A stretch of 64,000 bases of DNA from Collybiopsis luxurians FD-317 M1 (GCA_000827265.1 KN834804.1:287751-351750), one strand, 5' to 3'; positions 46,610 to 57,410 are shown, numbered from the stretch's first letter. Program-made: numbers and translations. The notes: generated by a model not told the origin, from the letters alone.

Positions 46610-48120
46610 TGAGTAAACAACTGTGTAGACATATTGGTGTGTCAATACACAAGACATCAATGATCTGCAACAGTCTGATCATTCAACTGACAACAAGTGA
46701 GTGAATCTGTATAGAATCAGGAACTTATAATCTCAGCAGATGCTTGACAGCAAAAATTGTATTAATAGTAATGGATTAGTGAGATATACACCTGTAAGAA
46801 CTAAGATGAGGATCTACAATTTGAGAGACCAGGCTAATAAATAATGATTACTCAAGAATTGAGGCATTTGTGATAAGGCATTTGGATAGCATTTTCTCAA
46901 GAGTCAAGGGATAAACAAAAAAATGAATTTTGAAGTATGAAGATGTTGATAGTCCAATCAGTAGAGTGATATTTTACCAATTGACAAAGCATCTTGAGCA
47001 AGAGGATATGTTTGAAGTATGGAGGACAATGAGAATAGTCCAGTATGTGAGTGCGACTACAGGGAGATTAGAATTCAGAGTTGAGTTGGCACAGCTGGAT
47101 TGCTAGTTAACCTGTTATTTTGAGCTGCTCATTTACTTTCCATATCCTCCAGTGCCCCCATGCTGGTATTTGCAACAAAGACAGTTAAGCACCTTTCTAC
47201 TAATGACCCAATATATATCCCTAGGTATATTCGGTCAGATTGATAGCTACAGCTAAAGTAAACAGCAGTCTCGGCAATATTAGGCATACAATTCACTTGG
47301 TTCACTCAGGGAACATTAATATTCAGAGTATTCTGCAATCAGATGCTGTAATGAAGACCAAAAACATGTTAAATGTGTCGAAAATAAGTTTTAATGAGAG
47401 ATACATTTTGCCAAGACTCGGCAAGTTAAGCTGTCAAACGCAGGAAAAAAAGTTACTTGCACGTAACTTTCAAGTAACTTGATTAAATTAAAAAAGTTAC
47501 CTGAAAAGTTACTTTGCGCACACTCGAATCATTATGCTCCATTTTACAACATTTCGAGCATACAGTCCATCCTTGAAGCACCAGAGGTCAACAAGGATAT
47601 GTTAAGCAGCAAGAAAGGCGAAGGGACGGGCAAAACTCGCATCTTCCTATCGAGCACTATGGATGAAGAGTCACAGGATGATGGAGCTGGGAGCCCATTA
47701 GGGATGCACGAGAGGTCCTCGCCCTTCTGTAGTGATGATGAAGGAGAGGGAGGCAAGCGTGTGAGTGGTTTTCTTTTGTTATTTATTCATATCATATGTC
47801 AATTGACTTGCGACTGATTGCATCTATTGGATGTTTTTCTCACCAAAATCTCTTGAGAAAACACAAAAAGCCTTTGAAGATATGATAAATGTTGCTGGCC
47901 AGTCTCAAGGAGTTCATCCTAAGCTTGGTCAACTTTTAAAACAAACTTTCAGCGAGGTGGAGAAAGTAGGAGGGGAAATTGCAAGGGAGAAGCGAAGGCG
48001 GACCATGCCACGTACATGGAAAGATAGCAATAATATTACATTATATATGGACTAGCTGTATGTATCTTTTGAGCTACTGTATATATACATTTTGAACCAA
48101 ACGTCGTGCAACGCGACAAA

Positions 48121-48222
48121 AGCTAAGTCAGTTGGTATGCGACGGGCTGCGGATATGGCATCAGGGACTCACGTAACCCATCACGTGATCCGCCAAATGT
48201 GCCGGTCCTTGTGGCGAAGATG
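48121..48222 (-). repeat. MULE right terminal inverted repeat
   Basis: Inverted partner of 41440-41541. The outer end reads GGTCCTTGTGGCGAAGATG on the plus strand. Confidence 0.92.
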
Positions 48223-48660
48223 ATTCAAAAGCGGTACCCTCTTTGCAATTGCCTTGCGCTGCCCATACAGCCTCTCAATATGCGGATTCTCGAAAAAGAC
48301 CAAAAACGCAAACTGCGCGGCGTGTGCGGCGAGAGAGACAAAGAGGACGGCGTAAGAGCCTGCGATGAGTGAGAGACCGTAATACCCTGCGTAACCTGTT
48401 CAAAGGAAGAGAAGAATGATAAGAAAGGAGAACAGGGGGAGGGGGAGGACAACGTGAGTCAATTGATTCATTGGTCAGTCAATCGGTCAAAATAATCAAA
48501 TTTGGTAGGAAAAGTTGCTTACCGACAGAATACATCGGATGCGAAGCCAGTTCGAATACACCGTCAAAAACAAGGGCACCCTGTTGGAAGAAACAGTCGC
48601 CCCAGTACCATCCATAATCCTTGATGACTGCGTGAGCTTTGGTCTTGACCCACAGATTGC
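48223..48660 (-). pseudogene. CHO2: CHO2 central fragment, upstream of the MULE
   Basis: Two exons read leftward. Exon 48523-48660 encodes [20 protein letters not shown] and [16 protein letters not shown]; exon 48395 down to the MULE edge encodes [19 protein letters not shown] and [18 protein letters not shown]. These are the last part of the first methyltransferase half of Cho2, directly preceding in protein order what lies at 41.4 kb. The exon that should come next upstream is absent. About 80 bp beyond the 48660 acceptor the sequence runs into a palindromic [19 protein letters not shown] differs from the usual family pattern in the middle, consistent with relaxed selection. Confidence 0.87.
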
Positions 48661-48739
48661 CTAACATATGACGACAAATTTCGGACAAAATTGTACACCT
48701 TACGCAGAAGAGTTTTATATATTTGGCTAAGAGTCTACT

Positions 48740-48972
48740 TACAGCTGTTCATGAAACTCTAGCATTGTTTTTGAAAAACGTGCCTTACTGATGGTATTTA
48801 TGTCCAAACAAATGCACCATTCATTGCTCCACTAAGCTCCACAAATGCTGGGACTTGGCCAGGACAACTGTACAATCTTGTGGAGCAATGAATTAGTGGT
48901 TTGTTTGTAGGTAAACATGATCAGTAAGGCTGATTTTTTAAAAACAATGCTAGAGTTTCATGAACAGCTGTA
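48740..48972. mobile_element. 229-bp palindromic TA-flanked MITE
   Basis: The element 48742-48970 is flanked by TA on both sides. The two halves are inverted copies of about 90 bp each (CAGCTGTTCATGAAACTCTAG... to ...CATTGCTCCAC), so a single strand could fold into one long hairpin. A TA duplication fits Tc1/mariner-type mobilisation. Its ends do not match the mariner-like element at 54-56.6 kb. Confidence 0.9.
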
Positions 48973-51159
48973 ATCTTTGCTCAATTATTCTATGCAAAAC
49001 CTGTCCAATCCTGTAAATAATGTCAGTTGAATCTCTGGAAGGCCATTTGTGACACAGTTCGGCAGGTGTAATTAGTCACGTAAATAGGCATGCCCTGTTG
49101 TTGATTGCTAACCCGCCGCCGTTTACCCGCCGTGCACCTCTCATTGCAAGAGCTCGAAATGCCGCTAATGGGGGATGTGAGCAATTATCTCGAGTGAAAA
49201 TTGTAACAAGTATTTCTAAGAATATTATTTAGAGAAATAATACATATTTGGTGAGCTAATTTTCATTGAATCGCAGGTTCATGGTGGTTGTTGAGTTGAG
49301 AGTGTAAATTACTAAGTACAACCAATCGGCAAGTATAAACAAAAAGTTAGATGCTTCAGTACATGTCCAGTCTAGTTCTGCCTTGTTGGCCTTCAATTCA
49401 GATACGAAAGGTAGTGCCTGCGGCCCTGGGGGTGGTGGTGGTTGTGGAGGAACAACAGGTAAGAGTTTCGAGAAGACTCAGAGTTGATCAAAGCTTGCAT
49501 CCTCGGGCAACATAGATAGGTTGACATTCATGTCACGAGGTATTGGTAGAATATTGGGTGATGATTTTGAAGACATACTAAAGAGGGGGAACTTGGGCAG
49601 AAGGGAGAGGCTTGGAAGGAGGTCGGGTGGATGTGGATGAGGCAGAGGGTTGGGAAGCTGCGAAGGAGCACACATTGGCTTCTCTGGACCCTCTGATAGG
49701 CTTTACAGACAGGTCATAGGGTTTGACTCTCACACTGTTAGTCTGTTAGTGGCTAGTGCAGAAGTTTAACATGCAATGTACACATCAAATATCTTAGTAT
49801 CTTGAATTAGTAACTCATTGTAATTAAACATTTCCCTTGCAGTATCTGTAATACATGGATGATACATGGTGCATGTTTGGACCATTCATTTATATCTGGC
49901 ACTGTCTAAATGCAGGCATCCACAGAGGGTATATACATTTGAACTCTATCTAATAAGCATCATGACTCAGGACTTCAGGATGGAACACTCAGGTGCCGAT
50001 ATAGATCCATCTTAGTTTTCATAGTTTCTATTCTCCAAAGTGATACTGTTGAGCTTCACACAATCCATGTAAGAATTTTGACAAGTCCTCATTGGCTCAA
50101 CGCATAGGTAAGTAATATCTATCTTTTGATGCATCGATGGCACATACAGCATCTATAGCCACAGTGTCAGTCAACAATATCAGTGAGCTCTCCCAACTTC
50201 CTTCCAGTTTACCTTGATATCCACTATTAGTAAGTATCTCCGCTTCGCTGGAGACTTATCTGATTACTCTTTGATATTGGGCATGAATCACATTATAAAT
50301 CTGCAATACGAGCATTAGTTATCTAGCTCGTATGCACTCTCATTTCCATGCTCTCATTCCCCGGCATTGCCATCAGCTTTTTCAGCGGAATTCTTAATTT
50401 AATTATCCATAATCCCACAAACTCGCCAGCTGTCTGGCGTCGGTCTGGCAAATACAGGTGATATTTACATATTGCAGCTGCGAAGCCAAGGCGTGGCGCA
50501 CGATGGCCGCCGGGATGGCGGCAAGCTCATCGGGTCACATATCATTTTAATTGAAAAGATCATTCGGCCTGAGTCCGGTTAATCCGCGTACAACTTCATT
50601 GCTTGAGGAACATTATATTTTGTAGCTGTGTAAAATAAAATTGTTTCAACTAAAGTTTACTATTCTGAGTACAAAAATAATGTATTTTACTAGAGTGTTG
50701 ACAGTAAACAGTAGGATATCCGAGTAAAATTAGAATAACTGAGTGAAAAATAGCCAGTTTGGGTAGGCAATTGAGTAAACAGAACAATTTCGTCCAAAAT
50801 GCGTGCCCATACTAATGCGTCATTGTCAATAATTAGTACATTTGTTTGTCCGGATAGCCACAAATGAAAAATGAGATCCGACTAAACATAAAAGCCCGCA
50901 TTTCAAGGTACCTCATGACATGTACGAACGTGGAAAGACCCAGGGATGCAGAAACACACAAATGCGAACATGCAGTAGGCAACAAAGTCACTGGGAAACA
51001 GCGATTTCAGTCAAAGGCAAGGATACAAGGTGAACGAAGGAGAGATAAAGCATACTTAAGCAAAATGATATCCACGGCTTGTCGAAAAAGCAACCAGGTA
51101 TTGTACTCCATGGGAAGCTCCTATTAGCAAATGTGAGTAAGAAATGTACCGCCCAGTAT
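48973..51159. other. AT-rich, CpG-poor spacer
   Basis: 2.2 kb without a recognisable gene. A minus-strand frame at 49478-49675 (Pro/Leu/Ser-rich) has no family resemblance. The sequence has the character of old repeat remains. Confidence 0.45.
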
Positions 51160-51400
51160 ACTGTTCAAACGAGTGAAAAAATCAAAGTACCCCGCGAACC
51201 TTAAAAGTATCCCCGGACATTAAGTGCCCCCAACTTCAAAAGTGCCCCCAACTTCAAAAGTGCCCCCAACTTCAAAAGTGCCCCCAACAATATAAGTGCC
51301 CCACTTAGAATTTTTTTTGGAAGAAAACCTAAAATGGAAACCGGCAGAGGTCCGGTAAAGTCTAACCGGAATCCAGGCCATAGGATGTGAACACATATCT
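51160..51400 (+). repeat. Dispersed repeat R2, copy 1, with 18-bp tandem
   Basis: It shares a common core with 57225-57410 in the same orientation: GAGTGAAAAAATCAAAGTACC at the start, then AAGTGCCCCCAACTTCAAA units, AATATAAGTGCCCC, a TTAGAATTTTTTT block, AAACCTAAAATGGA and ACCGG...CAGGCC at the end. In this copy the 18-bp unit is repeated three to four times (about 51223-51290). Confidence 0.8.
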
Positions 51401-53963
51401 CCAATAATTTTTGGATTTGAATAAATGTCAAGCATGTAAAATATGTAAATAATGTGATAACAACTGTTTAACTGAATGCTCCATGACCTTTTCATTAGAT
51501 ACTAACTAGATTGATCATGCTATTTCAATCTTGTACTTGTACATTTAAATATATGGGATGGGAACATCTGGAATTTTGAGTACAAATTAGGTAAACTAAA
51601 TATGAATATGACCATTTAAAGCAACCTCATGGTATCTGGAGAGATATTTGTGAAAACAAAATAACATTTGCCTTGCATTAATAAGGTGTTGGTTGGGCTG
51701 CAGCCTGGCCAGCCCCAGTGATTTTGGCTGGAGCCCCACCTTAAGTGTGGTGGGGCAGAATGCCCCAAAGGTACCCCTGTTAGGATAAATATTCTGCCTC
51801 AAATAATCATCCTAAGTAGGACTGGTTAGGTGGCTGCCTGAAGTGCATTCCACACAATGAGGTGGGACTGAGGTAAGACTCATTCCTCATTGGGGTTGAC
51901 TGTAGACATTTTCCCATTTCCTGGTTGGGTTCTGTAGCAGCTCCTGACATCTTGATGACCATTTGACACTGTTATTTTGTTAGACCCAAGCCAAAGTATG
52001 AAATTGGGTTATTGAGAATGGTTGTGGGGTTGATAAGCTAAGTAATTGGAAGATTAGACAGTCATTGAGCTCTTCTGGGGTCTTCAGAAGGGCAATACAA
52101 TGTCTAATTACTTAGTATTCTGCAATTGAGAGTTGATACACATGGAGTGAATGCAGGTGTAGAACCCAGATGATAACAGTACTAGGTACTAGTGAACCTG
52201 AGTCATTGACTTGGGTGACAACAATGAGGGTTTTAAGTGGTACTATCACACTTGGCTGTGTGATGAGGTCCTTCTGACTTGGTTGCAAAAGGGATATGTA
52301 TTTGGTTAGTTAGTATTTTCATTAACAGTGAGCACAGAAAGTAAGAAAAGAGATAAAGAAAACAATCAGAATGAAACTAGATGATGGTTCAGGTAATAAC
52401 AGTGTAAGAATCTTGAGTCCATGTTCTAGGTGTTTTTATAGTATAGTAGTTTCCCACAAAATGGCCATGGAATGACAACTGACTTTCAGAAGGAATGATG
52501 ATGTGAGGGTACATGCATCATGTGCCTTGATGTGTTGCACATTGGGTTTGATTGGATCAATCCCCTTCCTGCAGGGTCTGATGTTGCATTTACTGGTTAT
52601 ATTTGATGTGAGCATGAAGGATTTAGACAGAAATGCAAAAGAAGTTTTAGTCAGGGCATAACATATGCTCGAGAAAGAATAAACCAAAATCTCCAGCCAG
52701 GCAAGGGCTTGTGCCCTTCTGCCAGTCAGATTTGCAAGATACCATGCATTGTAGTCTTACCCAGCACACTCATCCACTGTTTGCTATTTGTCAGACTCAA
52801 AGGGAGAATATATGATGTAGTAGTCTCGAGTGACATGATGTCACTTCTGTGTCCTAGCTCAGTTTACAAATGGTAAAGTTCCAAGGTACCAGGGTTTGTT
52901 ACATTGAAGTGCGACATTTCTGTCTAGAAGTTCTGGAGCCTGAGAAACTTGGAGAAGAGATTCAGGCTCAACCTGTAGATTTTACAAGGTGAGTTACACA
53001 AGAATTATGTTTAGGCAGTGAGACAATTGCATACTAGTGGTGTGCTAAGAGCTTCATCACATCTAATAGACCTGCAGCAATCATGGTGTCTTCCCTGGGC
53101 CAGTGTAAAGATTGCTCCAAATATCCAGTTTTTGACCTCGTCATCAATTAGACAAATAAAAGTCAGTCTGAAACTGCCTCATTTATCAAACACCAGATCT
53201 TTGGACATTAATTTGACCAATTATACCTTTCTTTGGGTTTGGAGCAGAGAAGGAAGAGGGGATGAGTGTTTTCTGAGGCAACCTGGCCTGCCCTTAAGTC
53301 ATCAATTAAAAGCTGCATGCTGTGTAAAAATTTTCTTCTTACTTGCTTCTTCCAACTTCCATTGTCCTCATGCCTTCATCATCCCTCATCTCTCTGTCCT
53401 GCACTGTCCCCTCCCTTGCATTTTTCTTGTATCCCAACTTATCCCAATCTATCCCAACCTGTCTATAATGATGATGACATTCTGCAGTAGATGAGAAAAA
53501 TGATTATTTTAAACTTCCTTCTTTATTCATTTTTTCTCCTATGAACTCAATTACTTTCACAATTCAATCCCCTTGTATTCACTCCCTCTTCAATATATCA
53601 TCATGGCGAATGGGGGAGTTGCTAATGGAGGGGAAGAATAAGGTCAAAATTTTTTTAGGGCATTTATTTCGGTGAATTTGGTTTTTTTAGTATTTGTTGA
53701 ATCTTGCCTTATGAGGTGCCTTATATACCTTACCTTACTCTGAGTATTCTCTCACAAGGAATTGTGTAGTTTTTGCTATGAAGTTGCTATATTTTTGCCA
53801 TAGGATTCCTTTGAATAAAAGGAAGCTTTGAATGATGGAACCCTTGAACATGTCTATCAGCAAGACTAGTTCTTCAGATCTTTGGTCTGATGGTTACTCA
53901 AAAAGACACCCAAATGGAACAGAGCTCTGTGTGCCATGCAGTATTTTGTTTTTTTTTTTTTTT
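51401..53963. other. AT-rich spacer with probable repeat remains
   Basis: 2.6 kb with no recognisable protein. An open frame at 53018-53494 (+) has no family resemblance. The stretch 51700-52450 has an LTR-like look, but I found no paired copy or terminal boundaries in the window. A T-homopolymer of about 18 nt lies at 53948-53965. Confidence 0.4.
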
Positions 53964-54129
53964 TTGACATGTTCCAGCTTGTCAAGAAAACCTAGGCCAA
54001 AATAAAAAAAAATGCATAATGATTACTGCCAACTGCCTGACTCAGCTGGTAGTAATTGCCCTGGGGCTTATGCATCCTCTGCCTTGTCACTTTTGTACTG
54101 TCCTACCAATGTGAACACAACCTTTCAGG

Positions 54130-55311
54130 ATGGGATATTACTATATTTCCCCTGCCAAAAAACAATTTTTAGCTTCTTTGTCAGTCGATATGAAGAATTC
54201 TGAACTCAGCTGCTGGACTAATGTATCTGAAAGATCTATTTGTTGTGCTCTAGCCAACTTGAGGAGAGCCAGTGATGTTGTTATTATTTCTCTGCAACAT
54301 GGAAGGCCTCAGGACCTTACAGCACTCAATTTGGATGTGAGCTTCTGATTACTTTGTGCAAGGTCTGTTTCTAACATTTGCAGTACATTGAGGGTCTTTT
54401 AGAGCAAAAACCAGATATGTATTTGGAAGAAATAAGAATAGCAGTAGAGAGTGCTCAAGGCATCAGGACTACACAACAAACTACCAGTGCTTCTCTGAGA
54501 TGTAAGGGCTGGACATGGAAATGGGTATGCTGTTCTTCAATCTTTCATACAGCTGTTCTTATTCCTGCACTGCTTAGGTTTCTCATATTAGCTGTGAGCA
54601 AAGTGAAGAAGATTGTGCTCACTATTGGGTTCTTATTGGCAAGGTATACCCTCTGGAGACACTTGTATTGGTGGATGAATCTCACTGCAATTGACACACA
54701 ACTCAACAATGATGTGCTTGGGCTCCAAAGGGGGGGAGAGCATACCAGCATGATTTTTTTGTATGAGGGACCAGGTGCATATCTGTTGGTTCATGTCATA
54801 CACACCTCTAATCACCACATGCACTAGATACTCAATACTACCTGCAATATCTCTCAATGGAGTTTTGTACCTTGATATTCTCACTTGCTCCTGGACTAGC
54901 AAATTGTTCAAGGAGTTCATCAGTGCTCTGTTGGATAATATAAATCCTTTTCCTCAGCAAAATTCAGTAATCATCATGAACAATGCAAGCACATGCCACT
55001 GCGAGGGAATCAGGGAAATGGTTGAAGAGCAGTATGTCTATGATATCTGTATTTCACTACCTTCTTTCTGATTCTTTTGCAGTGGAATGCAGCTTGTCTA
55101 CCTACCTCCATACTCACTGGACCTCAATCCAATCAAAGAGGGGTTCTCTGCCATGAAAGCATGGATACAAAGTAATGGTGATTATCCTCTTGGGGAGATG
55201 CTGAACAACAATATGTGTGACCTGATTTCTTTACTTTGGGAGGCTGTCTTCACTGCAATGAGTCCTCAGTCAATTGAAGGATGGTTCTACCATTCTGGTT
55301 ATGTGCTGTAA
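54130..55311 (+). pseudogene. Tc1/mariner-type DDE transposase, inactivated
   Basis: N-terminal helix-turn-helix sequence (DMKNSELSCWTN...ALANLRRASDVV; then EGLLEQKPDMYLEEIR) precedes a DDE core: LVLVDESHC (first Asp, about 54665-54690), VIIMNNASTCHCEGIREMVE (about 54970-55025) and GMQLVYLPPYSLDLNPIKEG (about 55085-55145). The second catalytic position reads Asn where the family has Asp (IMNNAS). Three in-frame TGA stops lie at 54692-54694, 54710-54712 and 54764-54766. CGA at each place would read Arg. An intron at about 54774-54829 rejoins the frame. The protein cannot be active. Confidence 0.82.
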
Positions 55312-55466
55312 GGATGCATTGCTATGTATAAATACAGTATAAATACAGTATAAATACAGTATGTGCAAATGAGTGTTCTAGTCAGCAAGTTATAGCATGA
55401 GTGTCATAGTCTGCAAGCAAGTAAGGTGTTATAGCAAGAGTATTGACATCAAGGGAATGTTCAAGC

Positions 55467-56459
55467 TCAGTTACTTTCATTCTCTTTGTTCATATCATCT
55501 TCAGAATGGCAGATGCGCTTCTTGTTCTTCCCCTTTGCAAATTGTCTCCCAGCAAGCATGAACTGACCAACACTACCAGGGGCCATGCCAATCTCTTTCT
55601 TGTACCACTCTCTTGGGAAATCACCAACACTATTAGCATACACTATACCATAACTGATCAGCCTCTCTTCATATTGGAGATAATTCAAGAGCAGCATAGA
55701 TTCATTGAGGTGCTGGAGAACATTGTGAATAGGAAGGACTTCAGCTTCCTCATTGTTGGAGTCACCATTGAGGGCAGCTGCACAGTGCTTGCTAGATCCA
55801 GAGGTTCCACTAGGACCTTCATTCTTCTGATCCTGGAAGACAGTAGCAATTTCATCAATGAGACCAAAGAGGCTAACATGAGCTGAAGAAGACTGGGGAG
55901 TTCCCCTTGCTCTGTGTGTGGCATGCTCCTCTCGAGCCTTGGACAGTTTTGCAAGAGTGTCAATATTGATTATTGTTGGAGGAGTGTGTTCATTGAGTTT
56001 GCACTTTCCATCATGCTACAGAAAGGTCAGCTAATGGTGAAAAAGCAGCCAACAGGAACTCACAATCATGCATACCCATAAGGAAACCTGCTCATAATTG
56101 AGCTGCAGATGCTTGCTGACATGTCCTTCATCCTGATGGACTAGGCACCATGTTTTGTTACCTCAGTGATGCTTGGGGTTTGTACATTGCAGTTTTGTAG
56201 CTGGAGATGGCTGAGAGTTGAGGTGAGGATTACCAAAGTTGTTGTCAAGTATGTGCTGCATCTGAGCCACAGCTTGCTCTTGAGGAGTAGGAGAAGGCAT
56301 TGGGCCCCTCCCTAGAAGATACTGAGTGATGCCAGAGTTGGGCATGGCAAAAAGATGCTGGATACTGGCAACACTGAGCTGCCTCTGGGGCTTCTGATAT
56401 ACACTTTGAGTGTATTTCCCATTGTCATTGGAGCTACTGGAGCTCAAGAATATATACAT
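55467..56459 (-). CDS. Accessory protein of the mariner-type element, unknown function
   Basis: Read leftward. Segment 56163-56459 ends in LQCTNPKHH; an exon at about 56090-56155 reads CLVHQDEGHVSKHLQLNYEQ; a long exon from about 56015 to 55467 starts HDGKCKLNEHTPPTIINIDT, continues through IHNVLQHLNESMLLLNYLQY and ends in an acidic/basic tail (HSEDDMNKENESN). A TGA directly after KHH may be a lesion or lie in an intron starting GGTAAC. I do not recognise the family. The Cys/His residues of the first two segments could form a small zinc-binding unit; that is inference. It lies wholly within the element and converges on the transposase. Confidence 0.5.
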
Positions 56460-56864
56460 GAGCTAATTTATGGGATACAAGGATCCACAGACACAACTCT
56501 GTCCCCCCTCTACACTACAAACTTTGAGACTAAAATAGAAGTGCCCCAGCACTAAACAGAAAGCTGAGCCAAGCCATTGGCAGCAATCATCATGCGTTTG
56601 TTTTATTTTGGCCTAGGTTTTCTTGACAAACTGTCAACAATGGCAACCATGGTGAGCTCTCAAAGTCAGAGCTAAAGCCAAAGCTTTTTACAACAACATT
56701 CAACACAAGCAGTAGCCACGACTCAGTCTCAGTCTGTCTCTAATGAGCTGCAGCATCAAAAAGTAGCCACAAAACATGAAATCATTTGGGTAAAACACCC
56801 AGTGGACAAGGTGCTTTATTCATTATGTTGATACATCCTTGCAGTATAGCTAGCATGATTTAGT

Positions 56865-57205
56865 TTTTTGTGTACCAACCACACACAATGTGCTCACCCT
56901 CTTCAATCCAACCTACCCCAAAAGTCACTTTGACATCCTCAGTCTAGTCTTGCTGGGTTCTCAAATTGCTTTATTCTTCCTCTTCCCCACTCAAGTCTTG
57001 CAAGTGTTCTTCATCTACTTTGCATTCAGGTGAACACATACAATACAGGATTGGGTTGTGTTTTGACCAAGCAGAGTAAAAAGTGGTGCATTGAGAAGCA
57101 GGTGCAAAAGTTGGGGTGGTTGGATGAGAAGAGGAGGCCAGAGGTTAGGGATTGGGTTAGGAAGCAGTTGGTTGGGAAGATAGGGAAGGATTATTCATTT
57201 GATGT
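56865..57205 (+). pseudogene. CHO2: CHO2 5' fragment, inverted relative to the other pieces
   Basis: An open frame from about 56868 reads CVPTTHNVLTLFNPTYPKSH, DILSLVLLGSQIALFFLFP and FFIYFAF. It then shifts frame near 57030 and continues TYNTGLGCVLTKQSKK, QKLGWLDEKRRPEVRDWVRK and GKDYSFD before a GTATGT donor at 57206. These are the N-terminal segments of fungal Cho2 before the parts found at 48 and 41 kb. The strand is opposite to the other two fragments, and the exon that should link DYSFD to NLWVKT is missing, so a rearrangement or a second copy is involved. The sequence is more AT-rich than the 38-41 kb part. Confidence 0.83.
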
Positions 57206-57224
57206 ATGTCTTGCTAATCTGGGC

Positions 57225-57410
57225 TATACCATTCAGACAAGTGAAAAAATCAAAGTGCCCTGCAAACCTTGGAAGTACCCCCAACTTCAAAAGTGCCCCT
57301 GACAATATAAGTACCCCCGCTTAGAATTTTTTTCAGAAAAAAACCTAAAATGGAGACCGGCAAAGGTCCAGTAATGTATAACCGGAGTCCAGGCCGGCAT
57401 GTGATAGGGT
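57225..57410 (+). repeat. Dispersed repeat R2, copy 2
   Basis: Same-orientation relative of 51160-51400, with one copy of the AAGTGCCCC unit instead of several. It starts within the intron that follows the CHO2 5' fragment. Confidence 0.78.

Larger units (their letters stand above)
44725..47534. mobile_element. 2.8-kb TIR element nested in the MULE transposase gene
   Basis: The element spans 44734-47525 and is flanked by GAATCATTA on both sides (44725-44733 and 47526-47534). Ends are inverted: GGGTGTTAACAAAGTTACTT on the left and, complemented, GAGTGTGCGCAAAGTAACTT on the right. Inside are several AAGTTACTT/AAGTAACTT copies and a second inverted block (TTGCCGAGTCTCGGCAAAATGTA near 44911-44934, complement near 47408-47430). 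An 8-9-bp duplication fits hAT or Mutator. No transposase is seen, but part of the interior is an assembly gap. Confidence 0.86.
42274..48055 (+). pseudogene. MULE transposase, split by a nested element
   Basis: The gene starts at ATG 42274. An N-terminal zinc ribbon (CSHCKYTG...CHLCHMRDKA; C-x2-C, C-x2-C) leads, after introns, to the MULE DDE core. The first Asp is in MDSTW spliced to KTNALDYEL (43262-43350), the second in the LSDKD region followed by the CYWH motif (about 43510-43590), and the Glu in MMVESTWRSIKRR (about 44236-44275). A SWIM zinc finger (CSCPSYLISSWLLCKH, about 44608-44655) follows. Coding sequence stops at 44733 (ALRWNH), where a 2.8-kb element is inserted. It resumes at 47535 (YAPFYNISSIQ) and ends at 48055 after one more intron. 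The catalytic residues are present, so the nested insertion appears to be the main disabling event. Full exon boundaries in 42480-43000 are unresolved. Confidence 0.87.
41440..48222. mobile_element. 6.8-kb MULE transposon inserted in CHO2
   Basis: About 100-bp terminal inverted repeats (41440-41541 and 48121-48222) start CATCTTCGCCACAAGGACC and include GGCGGATCACGTGATGGG. Between them lies a plus-strand Mutator-like transposase gene. CHO2 coding sequence continues on both sides, on the same strand and in the expected order, so the element sits inside CHO2. The expected 9-bp target duplication is not visible: the outer flanks are ...GACTCACC on the left and ATTCAAAAG... on the right. CpG content is higher than in the surrounding repeats, which suggests a younger insertion. 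A second element is nested inside the transposase gene. Confidence 0.9.
53964..56637. mobile_element. 2.7-kb two-gene Tc1/mariner-type element, decayed
   Basis: Inverted termini share TTGTCAAGAAAACCTAGGCC and AAAATAAAA, followed by an AATGATTACTGCC-like block (left 53964-54031, right 56579-56637); an indel separates the outermost TTGACA. A transposase relic reads rightward (54130-55311) and a second, unrelated coding region reads leftward toward it (55467-56459). No clear TA duplication is visible because the left end abuts a T run. Confidence 0.78.

Noticed and set aside
46043..46704. Open frames of about 170-207 codons on all frames across this interval
   Set aside because: They run through the N gap at 46114-46609 and consist mostly of unknown residues.
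51201..51431. Frame with repeated LLKLGA units
   Set aside because: It is the translation of the 18-bp tandem in repeat R2, not a protein.
51700..52450. Possible solo LTR
   Set aside because: No second copy, terminal TG/CA boundary pair or target duplication could be found by eye.
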